Positions 35,141-42,592 of a DNA stretch of 64,000 nt are shown in pieces. This stretch comes from Bradyrhizobium diazoefficiens. GTDB taxonomy: Bacteria > Pseudomonadota > Alphaproteobacteria > Rhizobiales > Xanthobacteraceae. Both the position numbers and the translations under genes were made by a program. The notes beneath the pieces are model-generated. The model ran no database searches. It was given only the letters and a program-made list of their open reading frames with translations, and was not told where the DNA came from. The stretch is from the NCBI RefSeq assembly GCF_016616425.1, contig NZ_CP067101.1:5084001-5148000 (forward strand), in the 5' to 3' direction. The stretch's first letter is position 1. Each line of letters starts with the position of its first letter.

Positions 35141-35148
35141 CCACAACA

Positions 35149-35237
35149 TCATTGCAGAGGAGCGTATCGGCGAAACAATCCAGGCCGTCTCCGCGGATAC
35201 ATTCCTGGATTGCTTCGCTTCGCTCGCAAGGACGAAG
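35149..35237. repeat. Palindromic repeat between pcaD and pcaC
   Basis: Contains CCTGGATTGCTTCGCTTCGC followed by TCGCAAGGACG, the same core as at 24761-24843, with an inverted CAATCCAGGCCGTC half to the left. It splits the pca genes a second time. Confidence 0.7.
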
Positions 35238-35249
35238 GAGGAAATCACA

Positions 35250-35642
35250 ATGGACGACCAGAAGCGCCGCGATGCCGGCATGAACGTGCGCCGAAAGGTG
35301 CTGGGCAATGCCTGGGTCGACAAGTCGATCGCGGGCCGCAACGCGTTCAACACCGACTTCCAGGACCTGATCACGCGCTACGCCTGGGGCGAAATCTGGA
35401 CGCGGCCGCATTTCGACGAACGCACGCGGCGCGTGCTCGTCATCGGCACCATGGTCGCCCTCGGCCAATGGGACGAATTCCGCCTGCACGTGCGCGCGGC
35501 GCTCGCCGAGGGCGGCTTCACCCCCGACGACATCAAGGAAATCCTGCTGCAGCAGGCGATCTATTGCGGCGTGCCGGCCGCGAACCACGCCGTGAAGGAA
35601 GCCTCAGCCATTGTGCAGGAGCTCGGCCTGCTCAAGACCTAG
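35250..35642 (+). CDS. pcaC: 4-carboxymuconolactone decarboxylase
   Basis: A 130-residue CMD-family protein (MNVRRKVLGNAWVDKSIAGRNAFNTDFQDLITRYAWGEIW; TRRVLVIGTMVALGQWDEFRLH; EILLQQAIYCGVPAANHAVKEA). It decarboxylates 4-carboxymuconolactone to the enol-lactone used by PcaD. Its length is normal. Its 3' end overlaps the convergent membrane protein gene by 39 bases. Confidence 0.94.
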   Translation: MDDQKRRDAGMNVRRKVLGNAWVDKSIAGRNAFNTDFQDLITRYAWGEIWTRPHFDERTRRVLVIGTMVALGQWDEFRLHVRAALAEGGFTPDDIKEILLQQAIYCGVPAANHAVKEASAIVQELGLLKT

Positions 35643-36140
35643 CGGCGCTGGGACATCGATAGGCGTCTCGACAATCTTCGGCGCTGCCGCCGGCCATTCG
35701 ATGATCACCACGATGGCGGCGCCGAGCAGCAGCAACAGCTCGGTGGCATGCAGCCGGAGCGCGGCCATCTCGCCGACCTTCGAAGCCATGACCATGCTGG
35801 CAAACGAGATCAGGCTGCCGATCGCCAGCGCCATGCCGAGCGCCTCGTCGCTGCCGCCAGACTTGCGGACACGGGGAATGCAGAGCAGAGCGAGATAGAT
35901 CGCGAAGAACGCCACCACGGTCAGCCGGCCCAGCGCAAGCAGCCAGGCGGCGCGCACCGTGCTCATCCCCGCCATCTGGAGATGGTCGCTCAGGTACAGC
36001 GCAACCGCGACGCTCGGCCGCTCGTAAAGACCATGCACCGGGGCGACAATGATATTGAAGGCGACCAGGGCCCAGGCCGGAATGAAATAGGCCGCCAGCA
36101 GCGCGCCATTGACCGAGCCGATCCGCCAATTCCTGAACAT
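35604..36140 (-). CDS. Four-TM membrane protein of unknown function
   Basis: A 178-residue protein with four hydrophobic segments near 8-28, 67-88, 101-123 and 133-152, including IGSVNGALLAAYFIPAWALVAFNIIV and ATELLLLLGAAIVVIIEWPAA. The ATG at 36140 is the first sensible start. I do not recognise a family. The 3' end overlaps pcaC on the other strand; both reading frames look real there. Confidence 0.65.
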   Translation of the reverse strand: MFRNWRIGSVNGALLAAYFIPAWALVAFNIIVAPVHGLYERPSVAVALYLSDHLQMAGMSTVRAAWLLALGRLTVVAFFAIYLALLCIPRVRKSGGSDEALGMALAIGSLISFASMVMASKVGEMAALRLHATELLLLLGAAIVVIIEWPAAAPKIVETPIDVPAPLGLEQAELLHNG

Positions 36141-36325
36141 GCCGCTTCCCGCTTCGCTGCCATTCGCCTTCGATCGAAGGCTTTGCGGGGAGCTAACTCG
36201 CATCGGACTGTGGCGGCAATTTAAACTCTTTGTTTACCTTAACTGCCCTGATGGACCGGACACCCGAAAGAGAAGAGGCCCCGCCCTCGGCGACGCCTCT
36301 GTTTACTCCCTGGCCCCCAAACCCG

Positions 36326-36496
36326 CTATTCCTGGCCGCGCTGGCCACCCTGTTGCTGGCCGGGACGGTCGCCCTGGCGCATCGGGTCCTGCTGCTGCTG
36401 TCCGGGTTTCTGGCCACCACCCTGCTGCTGTTGCGGGTTACGTTGGCCGGGATTCTGACTCTGCTGACCCGGATTCTGGTTCTGCTGCTTCGTCAT
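36326..36496 (-). CDS. Small Gln/Gly/Pro-rich disordered protein
   Basis: A 56-residue protein made of repeats such as QNQNPGQQ, SQNPGQ and QQQQGGGQKPGQQQQ, ending GGQRGQE. It has no hydrophobic segment and should be fully disordered. The ATG at 36496 is preceded by AAGGGAG about ten bases upstream. The opposite strand has an open hydrophobic frame, a mirror of the Gln/Gly codons that I reject. The function is unknown. Confidence 0.55.
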   Translation of the reverse strand: MTKQQNQNPGQQSQNPGQRNPQQQQGGGQKPGQQQQDPMRQGDRPGQQQGGQRGQE

Positions 36497-36760
36497 TCGG
36501 GAAAACTCCCTTGTTGGACGTCGGAGGAAAGACAACGGCCGGCATTTGCTTTGGTTGCTCCGGAACCCGATTCCTCGCAGTTGCGGAACCCGGACGCCAA
36601 ATGAACCACTGTACAAGACCCTTAGCCGTAGTGTGAGCTGTTGCAGCCGCCGGTTCCCTCCTGTTACAAAACTGGAAATGCTTTGGGGCTGCCGGGGCCC
36701 AAGAAACCCACTCTCCTAAGAGCTCCCTTTGAGCCCGCGTCAGGTTTGGTACGGCAGCCC

Positions 36761-37678
36761 ATGGATTATTTCACCCAGCAGCTCATCAACGGTCTCGTCC
36801 TGGGCTCGATCTATGGCCTGATCGCCATCGGTTACACGATGGTCTACGGCATCGTCGGCATGATCAATTTCGCCCATGGCGACATCTTCATGATCGGCGG
36901 CTTCATCGCCCTGATCACCTTCCTCATCCTGATCTCGCTCGGACTGACCGCGATCCCAGTGATCCTGCTCGTCGTGCTGCTGGTCTCGATGGCGATCACG
37001 GCGCTCTATGGCTGGACCATCGAGCGCATCGCCTACCGGCCACTTCGCCATTCCTTTCGCCTCGCCCCGATGCTGTCGGCGATCGGCATGTCGTTCGTGC
37101 TGACGAACTACTCGCAGGTGGCACAGGGCGCGCGCGTCAAGCCGATCCCGCCCCTCATCACCGGCGGCTACACGCTGCATGAAAGCCCCGACGGCTTCGT
37201 GATCCAGCTCTCCAACATCCAGATCGTGGTCGTCATCACCACGATCGTGCTGCTGCTAATCTTCAACTGGCTCGTCCTGCGCACGCGGCTCGGGCGCGAC
37301 ATGCGCGCGTGCGAGCAGGACCAGACCATGGCGGCGCTGCTCGGCGTCGACGTCGATCGTACCATCTCCATGACCTTCGTGATCGGCGCGGCGCTCGCCG
37401 CCGTCGCGGGCCTGATGTACCTGCTCTATTACGGCCAGGTCGATTTCAACATGGGCTTCGTCGCCGGCATCAAGGCCTTTACGGCCGCGGTCCTCGGCGG
37501 CATCGGCTCACTGCCCGGCGCGATGCTCGGCGGGCTCGCTATCGGCCTGATCGAGACGCTGTGGTCGGCCTATTTCTCGGTCGAGTACAAGGACGTCGCC
37601 GCGTTCTCGATCCTGATCATCGTTCTGATCTTCATGCCGACCGGCCTGCTCGGCCGTCCCGAAGTCGAAAAAGTCTGA
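36761..37678 (+). CDS. livH: Branched-chain amino acid ABC transporter permease LivH
   Basis: A 305-residue permease with about eight TM helices and family motifs QQLINGLVLGSIYGLIAIGYTMVYGIVGMINFAHGDIF and AFTAAVLGGIGSLPGAMLGGLAIGLIE. It forms the membrane channel with LivM. The start at 36761 (MDYFTQQL) is preferred over a 40-residue unsupported extension. First gene of livH-livM-livG-livF, with no binding protein upstream; that gene is last. Confidence 0.95.
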   Translation: MDYFTQQLINGLVLGSIYGLIAIGYTMVYGIVGMINFAHGDIFMIGGFIALITFLILISLGLTAIPVILLVVLLVSMAITALYGWTIERIAYRPLRHSFRLAPMLSAIGMSFVLTNYSQVAQGARVKPIPPLITGGYTLHESPDGFVIQLSNIQIVVVITTIVLLLIFNWLVLRTRLGRDMRACEQDQTMAALLGVDVDRTISMTFVIGAALAAVAGLMYLLYYGQVDFNMGFVAGIKAFTAAVLGGIGSLPGAMLGGLAIGLIETLWSAYFSVEYKDVAAFSILIIVLIFMPTGLLGRPEVEKV

Positions 37679-37688
37679 CGAGCCGCGC

Positions 37689-39017
37689 GTGACAGTCCTC
37701 TCGCACGAAACCACCAAAGCCAATCGCACCGCCGGCATCCCCGTCACCTTATTAAAAAGGGCCTTCTTCAACGCTCTCGTCGCGCTGGTGCTGTTCTCGC
37801 TGATGGTCGGCATCCGCACCGAGGCCGGTCCTACGGGGCAGCTGACTTATTGGGGGCGCTTCGGCGAGCTCGCCTCCCTCGTCGCCATCGTATTCGGCGG
37901 CTCCATCTTCATCGAATTGCTGCGGCAATGGCTCGGGCCGGTGGGGACCGAGAAGCTGGTGCCGCCGGCTGTGCAGCGCGGCCTCGCGTTCACGGGCCGT
38001 TTGGTGGCGCCGGCGCTGCTCATCTTCACGCTGCTGGTGCCGGTTATCTTCTACAACCAGCGCTACATTCTCGACCTCGCAATCCTCGTGCTCACCTATG
38101 TGATGCTGGGCTGGGGCCTGAACGTCGTGGTCGGGCTCGCGGGCCTGCTCGATCTCGGCTATGTCGCTTTCTACGCGGTCGGCGCTTATTCCTACGCGCT
38201 GCTCGCCACCAATTTCGGCTGGTCGTTCTGGATCTGCCTGCCGCTCGCCGGCATCCTCGCCGCCCTCTGGGGCGTGATGCTCGGCTTCCCCGTGCTACGG
38301 CTGCGCGGCGACTATCTCGCGATCGTCACGCTTGCCTTCGGCGAGATCATCCGACTCGTCATCATCAACTGGCAGAGCCTGACCGGCGGGCCGAACGGAG
38401 TCTCCGGCATTCCGCGCCCGACCCTGTTCGGCATCCCGCTCGACAACACTGATGATGGGCTTGCCGCAAAGCTCGGTATCGAGTTCTCGCCGACCCACCG
38501 CATCGTCTTCCTGTTCTACCTGATCTTGGCGCTGGCGCTGCTCACCAACTGGGTGACGATCCGGCTACGCCGGCTGCCGATCGGCCGCGCCTGGGAGGCG
38601 CTCCGCGAGGACGAGGTCGCCTGCCGTGCGCTCGGCATCAACACCACGACGACCAAGCTCACGGCATTTGCGACCGGCGCGATGTTCGGCGGCTTTGCCG
38701 GCGCGTTCTTCGCCACGCGGCAGGGCTTCATCAGCCCGGAATCTTTCACCTTCCAGGAATCGGCACTGGTGCTCGCCATCGTCGTGCTCGGCGGCATGGG
38801 CTCGCAGCTCGGCGTCGCGCTCGCTGCGCTCTCCATGATCGGCGGCTTCGAGCTGTTCCGCGGGCTGGAAGGCTACCGCATGCTGGTGTTCGGCTGGGCC
38901 ATGGTGCTGATCATGATCTGGCGGCCGCGCGGCCTGATCGGCCATCGCGCGCCGACGGTCTATCTGACCAAGGTGCAGGCGATCTCCTCCGACCTCGTCA
39001 AGGAAGGGCACGGATGA
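37689..39017 (+). CDS. livM: Branched-chain amino acid ABC transporter permease LivM
   Basis: A 442-residue permease. After a ~100-residue N-terminal extension with two TM segments come the conserved YVMLGWGLNVVVGLAGLLDLGYVAFYAVGAYSYALL and LPIGRAWEALREDEVACRALGINTTTTKL (EAA-type loop contacting the ATPase). The start is GTG at 37689, eleven bases after livH. The end overlaps livG by four bases. Confidence 0.94.
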   Translation: MTVLSHETTKANRTAGIPVTLLKRAFFNALVALVLFSLMVGIRTEAGPTGQLTYWGRFGELASLVAIVFGGSIFIELLRQWLGPVGTEKLVPPAVQRGLAFTGRLVAPALLIFTLLVPVIFYNQRYILDLAILVLTYVMLGWGLNVVVGLAGLLDLGYVAFYAVGAYSYALLATNFGWSFWICLPLAGILAALWGVMLGFPVLRLRGDYLAIVTLAFGEIIRLVIINWQSLTGGPNGVSGIPRPTLFGIPLDNTDDGLAAKLGIEFSPTHRIVFLFYLILALALLTNWVTIRLRRLPIGRAWEALREDEVACRALGINTTTTKLTAFATGAMFGGFAGAFFATRQGFISPESFTFQESALVLAIVVLGGMGSQLGVALAALSMIGGFELFRGLEGYRMLVFGWAMVLIMIWRPRGLIGHRAPTVYLTKVQAISSDLVKEGHG

Positions 39018-39847
39018 GCGGCGACAAGATTCTCGGCGTCGACCGGCTCACCATGCGCTTCGGCGGTATCGTCGCCGTGCAGGAGCTGTCCTTCGCAGCG
39101 GCGCGGCGCAACATCACGGCGCTGATCGGGCCGAACGGCGCCGGCAAGACCACCGTGTTCAACTGCATCACCGGCTTCTACAGGCCGACCGGCGGCACCA
39201 TCCGCCTCGGCCACGAGGACGGAAAGACCATCGCGCTCGAACGGCTGAACGACTTCCGCATCGCCAAGCAGGCCAAGGTCGCGCGTACCTTCCAGAACAT
39301 CCGCCTGTTCCCCGGCATGACGGCGCTGGAGAACCTGATGGTGGCGCAGCACAACGCACTGATGCTCGCCTCTGGCCTCACTTTCCTGGGCCTGATCGGC
39401 GTACCCTCCTACCGCACCGCCGAGAAGCGTGCGATCGATCTCGCCACCGCCTGGTTGAGACGGGTCGGCCTCTTGGACCGCGCCGACGACGCGGCTGGCA
39501 ACCTCGCTTATGGCGACCAGCGCCGGCTCGAGATCGCGCGCGCGATGTGTACCGAGCCCGCCCTGCTGTGCCTGGACGAACCCGCCGCCGGCCTCAACGC
39601 GCGCGAGAGCGCCGCATTGAGCGAACTGCTGCTCTCGATTCGCAACGAACAAGGCACCTCGATCCTCCTGATCGAGCACGATATGTCGGTGGTGATGGAG
39701 ATCTCCGACCATATCGTGGTGATGGACCACGGCGTGAAGATCGCGGAAGGAACGCCGCGCGAGGTCCGCGACGATCCCAAGGTGATCGCCGCCTATCTCG
39801 GCGCCGACGAAGAGGAAGCCATGGCCGTCATGGAGGGCGGGTCGTGA
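39014..39847 (+). CDS. livG: Branched-chain amino acid ABC transporter ATP-binding protein LivG
   Basis: A 277-residue ATPase with Walker A GPNGAGKTTVFN, a long insertion typical of LivG (FYRPTGGTI...VAQHNALMLASGL), signature NLAYGDQRRLEIARAM, Walker B LLCLDEPAAGLN and H-loop IEHDMSVVM. It overlaps livM and livF by four bases each. Confidence 0.95.
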   Translation: MSGDKILGVDRLTMRFGGIVAVQELSFAAARRNITALIGPNGAGKTTVFNCITGFYRPTGGTIRLGHEDGKTIALERLNDFRIAKQAKVARTFQNIRLFPGMTALENLMVAQHNALMLASGLTFLGLIGVPSYRTAEKRAIDLATAWLRRVGLLDRADDAAGNLAYGDQRRLEIARAMCTEPALLCLDEPAAGLNARESAALSELLLSIRNEQGTSILLIEHDMSVVMEISDHIVVMDHGVKIAEGTPREVRDDPKVIAAYLGADEEEAMAVMEGGS

Positions 39848-40584
39848 CGGCGGTATCCCCTCTGCTCACGATCCGGGGCCTGCGCGCAGCCTATGGCAAG
39901 ATCGAAGCCCTGAAGGGCGTCGACATCGAGATCAATTCCGGCGAGATCGTCGCGCTGATCGGCGCCAACGGCGCCGGCAAGTCGACGCTGATGATGACGA
40001 TCTTCGGCAAGCCGCGCGCCCGCGCCGGCCAGATCCTGTACGAGGGCAAGGACATCAGCGCGATCCCCACCCACGCGATTGCCCATTTGCGCATCGCGCA
40101 ATCGCCGGAGGGACGCCGCATCTTCCCGCGGATGAGCGTCGCCGAGAATCTTCAGATGGGTGCCGACGCCACCGACTGCACCGAGGCGGAACGGGAGACC
40201 ACGCTCGAACGCATATTCGCGCTGTTTCCCCGGCTGAAGGAACGCATGGCGCAGCGCGGCGGAACTCTGTCCGGCGGCGAACAGCAGATGCTGGCGATCG
40301 GGCGCGCCCTGATGAGCCGACCGCGCCTGCTGTTGCTCGACGAGCCCTCGCTCGGACTGGCACCCCTGATCGCGCGGCAGATTTTCGACGCCATCCGTAC
40401 GCTGAACCGGCAGGACGGCCTGACCGTGCTGATCGTCGAGCAGAACGCCAACCACGCACTCAAACTCGCCCACCGCGGCTATGTCATGGTCAACGGGCTG
40501 ATTACGCTCGCCGGCAGCGGCGCCGAGTTGCTGCAACGCCCCGAGATTCGCGCAGCCTACCTCGAAGGCGGCCGGAAGGTCTGA
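39844..40584 (+). CDS. livF: Branched-chain amino acid ABC transporter ATP-binding protein LivF
   Basis: A 246-residue ATPase with Walker A GANGAGKSTLMM, signature LSGGEQQMLAIGRALM, Walker B LLLLDEPSLGLAP and the LivF C-terminal YVMVNGLITLAGSGAELL. The start is GTG at 39844, overlapping the livG stop (GTGA). Pairs with LivG. Confidence 0.95.
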   Translation: MTAVSPLLTIRGLRAAYGKIEALKGVDIEINSGEIVALIGANGAGKSTLMMTIFGKPRARAGQILYEGKDISAIPTHAIAHLRIAQSPEGRRIFPRMSVAENLQMGADATDCTEAERETTLERIFALFPRLKERMAQRGGTLSGGEQQMLAIGRALMSRPRLLLLDEPSLGLAPLIARQIFDAIRTLNRQDGLTVLIVEQNANHALKLAHRGYVMVNGLITLAGSGAELLQRPEIRAAYLEGGRKV

Positions 40585-40737
40585 AACCCGCCGCCGCCCA
40601 CAGCGGCACGTTGCGAGATATCTTTGCAATTGACCGTATTTTGCCGGTGACTTCTCCTCGAATTCATTCAAGAATGGCGCCGGTTTGAACTGGGCATGCC
40701 CGGCAACTTCCACAGGCGACCACCCGCGAGGTATCTC

Positions 40738-41856
40738 ATGAAGTCACTGAAACTCATCGGTCTGGCATTCGGCGCTTCGATCGCGCTGTCGAGTGCGGCA
40801 TTCGCGCAGGATCTCACCATCGCAGTCGCAGGCCCGATGACCGGCACCGAGTCCGCCTTCGGCCGCCAGATGAAGAATGGCGCCGATCTGGCCGTTGCCG
40901 ACATCAATGCTGCCGGCGGCGTTGCCGGCAAGAAGCTCGCGCTCGACGTAGAGGACGACGCCTGCGATCCCAAGCAAGCGCGCTCCGTGGCGGAAAAGAT
41001 CGCCGGCGCCAAGATCCCGTTCGTCGCCGGCCATTTTTGCTCTTCGTCGTCGATCCCGGCCTCGGAGGCCTATGCCGACGGTAATGTCCTCCAGATCACA
41101 CCAGCCTCCACCAACCCGCTCTTCACCGAGCGCAAGCTGTGGAACGTGGCGCGCGTTTGCGGCCGTGACGATCAGCAGGGCCTGATCGCGGCGCAGTACA
41201 TCGCGAAGAACTACAAGGGCAAGAACATCGCGATCCTCAACGACAAGACCACCTACGGCAAGGGGCTTGCGGACGAGACCAAAAAGGCGCTCAACAAGGC
41301 CGGCATCACCGAGAAGCTCTATGAGGCCTACAACAAGGGCGACAAGGATTTCAACGCGATCGTCTCGCGCCTGAAGAAAGACAATATCGATCTCGTCTAC
41401 GTCGGCGGCTACCATCAGGAAGCGGGCCTTATCCTGCGCCAGATGCGCGACCAAGGCCTGAAGACCGTGCTGATGTCGGGCGACGCGCTCGCCGACAAGG
41501 AGTACGCCTCCATCACCGGCCCCGCCGGCGAAGGCACGCTGTTCACCTTCGGACCCGATCCGCGCAACAAGCCGAGCGCCAAGGCGATCGTCGAGCGCTT
41601 CAAGGCCAAGGGCATCGATCCCGAGGGTTACACCCTCTACACCTACGCGGCGATGCAGGTCTGGTCGCAGGCGGTGAAGAAAGCGGGCACCACCGATCCC
41701 AAGAAGGTCATGGCGGCGATCAAGGCCGGCAAGTGGGACACCGTGCTCGGCCCGATCGAGTATGATGCCAAGGGCGACATCAAGCAGATCGACTACGTGG
41801 TCTACAAGTGGGATGCCAAGGGCAACTACGCCGAAATCGCCGGCCAAGGCACCTAG
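40738..41856 (+). CDS. livK: Branched-chain amino acid ABC transporter substrate-binding protein
   Basis: A 372-residue periplasmic protein with a Sec signal peptide (LKLIGLAFGASIALSSAAFAQ) and the Leu/Ile/Val-binding fold (IAVAGPMTGTESAFGRQMKNGADLAVADINAAGGVAGKKL; VAGHFCSSSSIPASEAYAD; IVSRLKKDNIDLVYVGGYHQEAGLILRQ). It lies 153 bases after livF, so may also have its own promoter. The exact amino acids bound are not certain; LivJ/LivK proteins overlap in specificity. Confidence 0.93.
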   Translation: MKSLKLIGLAFGASIALSSAAFAQDLTIAVAGPMTGTESAFGRQMKNGADLAVADINAAGGVAGKKLALDVEDDACDPKQARSVAEKIAGAKIPFVAGHFCSSSSIPASEAYADGNVLQITPASTNPLFTERKLWNVARVCGRDDQQGLIAAQYIAKNYKGKNIAILNDKTTYGKGLADETKKALNKAGITEKLYEAYNKGDKDFNAIVSRLKKDNIDLVYVGGYHQEAGLILRQMRDQGLKTVLMSGDALADKEYASITGPAGEGTLFTFGPDPRNKPSAKAIVERFKAKGIDPEGYTLYTYAAMQVWSQAVKKAGTTDPKKVMAAIKAGKWDTVLGPIEYDAKGDIKQIDYVVYKWDAKGNYAEIAGQGT

Positions 41857-41895
41857 AGTGCCGGACCTTTCTTTGGCACCGTGCAATTGCGACCA

Positions 41896-41926
41896 CGCCC
41901 CGGGCTTGCCCGGGGCGTTTCTTTTT
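41896..41926 (+). terminator. Rho-independent terminator of the liv operon
   Basis: CGCCCCGGGC and GCCCGGGGCG form a perfect ten-base stem with a very short loop, followed by a T-rich GTTTCTTTTTG tail, 40 bases after the binding-protein stop. Confidence 0.88.
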
Positions 41927-41935
41927 GCGGCGCGG

Positions 41936-42322
41936 TCAGACGGCTGCGGGCAGCTCGCCGCCGGCTGCGGTCTGGGCTTTCCGAAGCGCCTGGAGAAGAT
42001 CGTTCGGCCGAAACGGCTTTTGCAGGCAAATCACATTGGCGAGGTGGGGCGACTGCTCCATGAAATCCAGCGCCGTTATTCCGGACACCGCAATGACGGG
42101 GAGTCCCGGCACTCGTTCGCGCAGGGCCGCGATGACGTCGACACCGCTGATGTCGCCAAGGAAAATATCGACGATCGCCGCGTCAAAGGGGCTTTCCGCG
42201 AAGGTTTTCAGCCCGGCCGCACCGCTATCGGCCTCGGCAACCTCGTAATGGTTGACCCGAAGCACGATCGCGACCATCGCGCGAACCTCCTTCTGGTCGT
42301 CGATGATGAGAATGCGAGGCAT
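41936..42322 (-). CDS. Single-domain response regulator (CheY-like)
   Basis: A 128-residue receiver domain with acidic pair D8/D9 (LIIDDQKE), phosphoacceptor D52 (AIVDIFLGD) and conserved K near 101 (CLQKPFRP). There is no output domain. It diverges from the large hybrid histidine kinase at 42593, which ends in its own receiver, so it is the likely phosphotransfer partner or sink. Confidence 0.9.
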   Translation of the reverse strand: MPRILIIDDQKEVRAMVAIVLRVNHYEVAEADSGAAGLKTFAESPFDAAIVDIFLGDISGVDVIAALRERVPGLPVIAVSGITALDFMEQSPHLANVICLQKPFRPNDLLQALRKAQTAAGGELPAAV

Positions 42323-42592
42323 GGGAACAACTCCCGCAGATTGATCAAATCAGGTGATTCAAACGTGGAACCCGCCGCGGCGGAAGGGCATTATGACACC
42401 GGCCGGTAAAGCGCCTCTTACCCGGTCCCTATTCCCCATCCCCACCAAAATTAAGTAAGCTGTAACCTTCGGTTGAGTCGTCGCTGCAACAATTTCACGA
42501 CACGCGCCCGGAACGGGCTACCGTGGAGGTCAGGGAGGTCAAGACTGCCGGATCTTGGAAATGCGGAGATACTCGAAACGGGTCAGCAAGAG

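Noticed and set aside
36230..36604. A hydrophobic 124-residue plus-strand ORF over the Gln-rich gene
   Set aside because: The Leu-rich run (LLLLSGFLATTLLLLRVTLAG) is what Gln/Gly codons give on the other strand; no ribosome-binding site.
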